Shown: positions 6,138 to 6,576 of the stretch, in pieces
Numbering within the stretch: position 1 is the first letter of the stretch
Layout of the letters: the number at the start of each line of letters is the position of its first letter
Assembly: GCA_031259515.1 (NCBI GenBank)
Contig: JAIRLK010000092.1
Location: forward strand, 1 to 6,576
Origin: Treponema sp.
GTDB lineage: Bacteria > Spirochaetota > Spirochaetia > Treponematales > Breznakiellaceae
Length of the DNA: 6,576 nt
Direction of reading: 5' to 3'
The notes under the pieces: generated by a model
What the model was told of the DNA's origin: nothing
Seen by the model: the letters and a program-made list of their open reading frames with translations, nothing else
Databases searched by the model: none
Translations under genes and position numbers: made by a program

Positions 6138-6157
6138 GATTTGGGCAGGGGTTTCTT

Positions 6158-6312
6158 TATTGAAATTTATTTTTGTCGTTACTGCCATTACCACAGTTAT
6201 AGTAATGACTGGTTCAAAATCGTAAATACGAAACCGCCATATACAGCCCTGTACGCACAGTGGTATAGCAGGAGGCCGCCCAAATAATAAGCCGCCCCCT
6301 GCCCATACATTC
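6158..6312. other. Intergenic region with no recognisable gene
   Basis: This stretch separates the minus-strand partial gene from the transposase remnant. It is AT-rich with a GC-rich patch at about 6270-6304, where GCCGCC occurs twice as a direct rather than inverted repeat. The minus-strand frame is open through here from 6350, but it encodes nothing family-like and overlaps the end of the partial gene. I see no clear terminator for that gene. Confidence 0.5.
6175..6209. repeat. Imperfect inverted repeat GTCGTTACT / AGTAATGAC
   Basis: The arms at 6175-6183 and 6201-6209 match at eight of nine positions around a 17-base spacer. It lies between the transposase promoter and the minus-strand partial gene. 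It may be near the outer end of the insertion element or be a weak hairpin; the sequence alone does not decide. Confidence 0.3.
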
Positions 6313-6576
6313 TCATTCGAGATCATTCTCAGCAGAAGCAAATTTATCAAGAGAGACCGTTGTAACAGTATTCACGAAATTGACCTTGGTAACATTGCTA
6401 TAACCTTCACCGACGCTTGATGCACCATTTGTATAAAGGTATATTAAGCCGCCTTCGGTAGTATCTATAGCATTCACAAAATAGGAACCCGTACCTGTCC
6501 AGGCTTGACCTGTCTGTGGATCAGAACCTACTTTTAATTCGATGGTTACTTCGCCATTGCTGGAAACTCCGAAACC
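6313..6576 (-). CDS. C-terminal part of an unrecognised beta-rich, probably exported protein (runs off window)
   Basis: The minus strand is open from the window edge to TGA 6315-6313, giving 87 residues. The sequence starts GFGVSSNGEVTIELKVG, continues with AWTGTGSYFVNAID, GGLIYLYTNGASS and SNVTKVNFVNTVTTVSLDKF, and ends SAENDLE. It alternates hydrophobic and Thr/Ser/Asn/Gly residues as in beta-sandwich surface domains. The TWTGTGSY-like motif reminds me of small termite-gut Treponema lipoproteins, but that is only an impression. A signal peptide would lie outside the window. Codon choice is more AT-rich than in the operon. The clean 87-codon frame with protein-like composition makes coding likely; function is unknown. 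Confidence 0.6.
   Translation of the reverse strand, partial: GFGVSSNGEVTIELKVGSDPQTGQAWTGTGSYFVNAIDTTEGGLIYLYTNGASSVGEGYSNVTKVNFVNTVTTVSLDKFASAENDLE

Larger units (their letters stand above)
6084..6157 (-). promoter_or_regulatory. Long inverted repeat able to mask the transposase RBS
   Basis: Arms 6143-6157 and 6084-6098 pair on the minus strand: ten Watson-Crick pairs next to the ATG, one G-U, one mismatch, then three G-C pairs, with a 44-base loop. The 3' arm contains the whole RBS and abuts the start codon. The transposase promoter lies between the arms, so a transcript from it lacks the 5' arm and leaves the RBS free. A transcript entering from outside would carry both arms and hide it. 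This resembles the known protection of transposase genes from outside transcription in some IS elements such as IS10. The pairing is seen; the function is inferred. Confidence 0.55.

Noticed and set aside
6084..6350. N-terminal extension of the minus-strand frame starting at 6350
   Set aside because: It overlaps the end of the partial gene, covers the promoter and RBS of the remnant, and has no family-like sequence before MNEDTITRIY.
1..6576. CRISPR arrays, tRNA or rRNA genes, integron attC sites
   Set aside because: No regularly spaced repeats, cloverleaf-like segments or attC-type folds were noticed on either strand.

Overview
The window looks like chromosome of a Treponema-type spirochaete, most likely one with intermediate GC such as the termite-gut group. 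This rests on the gene set: a CvpA-like membrane protein, a clamp-loader delta'-like protein, an NtrB/AtoS-like kinase and an NtrC/AtoC-like regulator in tight order, plus an HU-like/DUF4469 protein. I recall a similar gene order in Treponema, but the organism is an inference and no search was run. The core genes are GC-rich, while both edges are visibly more AT-rich and carry transposon debris.

Layout. (1) Bases 1-489 are the right-hand part of an IS1-family element. Its transposase is cut by the window edge and broken by a frameshift near 297-303. The element's right end can be placed at about 489 from its spacing to the stop codon. (2) Bases 490-1298 hold a leader with a -10-like box, a hairpin and a strong Shine-Dalgarno site, then an HU-like/DUF4469 gene. 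Its best translation start (617) is out of frame with its body, so its N-terminus is probably damaged or mis-sequenced. (3) Bases 1407-5990 form one compact transcription unit: promoter, cvpA-like gene, holB-like gene, PAS-histidine kinase, sigma54 activator, terminator. The gene junctions are +3, -4 and +1 bp. (4) Bases 5952-6157, minus strand, are the 5' end of a DDE transposase gene. It has an extended -10 promoter, a good RBS and a long inverted repeat that could hide the RBS in read-through transcripts. (5) Bases 6313-6576, minus strand, are the last 87 codons of a Thr/Gly/Ser-rich, beta-type protein that runs off the window.

How the genes work together. The kinase has no membrane segment and senses through a PAS-like domain. 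It should phosphorylate Asp53 of the regulator encoded 1 bp downstream. The regulator keeps the GAFTGA loop and ATPase motifs needed to drive sigma54 promoters. I saw no convincing sigma54 promoter here, so its targets are probably elsewhere. Sharing a transcript with a clamp-loader gene and cvpA suggests a housekeeping or cell-state signal, but the sequence does not show which.

The most interesting structures are the RBS-masking inverted repeat on the transposase remnant, the overlap of the operon's terminator with transposase codons, the A_AAA_AAG slippery site at the left edge in the right frame for IS1-type frameshifting, and the roughly 100-residue insertion in the delta'-like protein. 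I did not find a complete new defence or mobile system.
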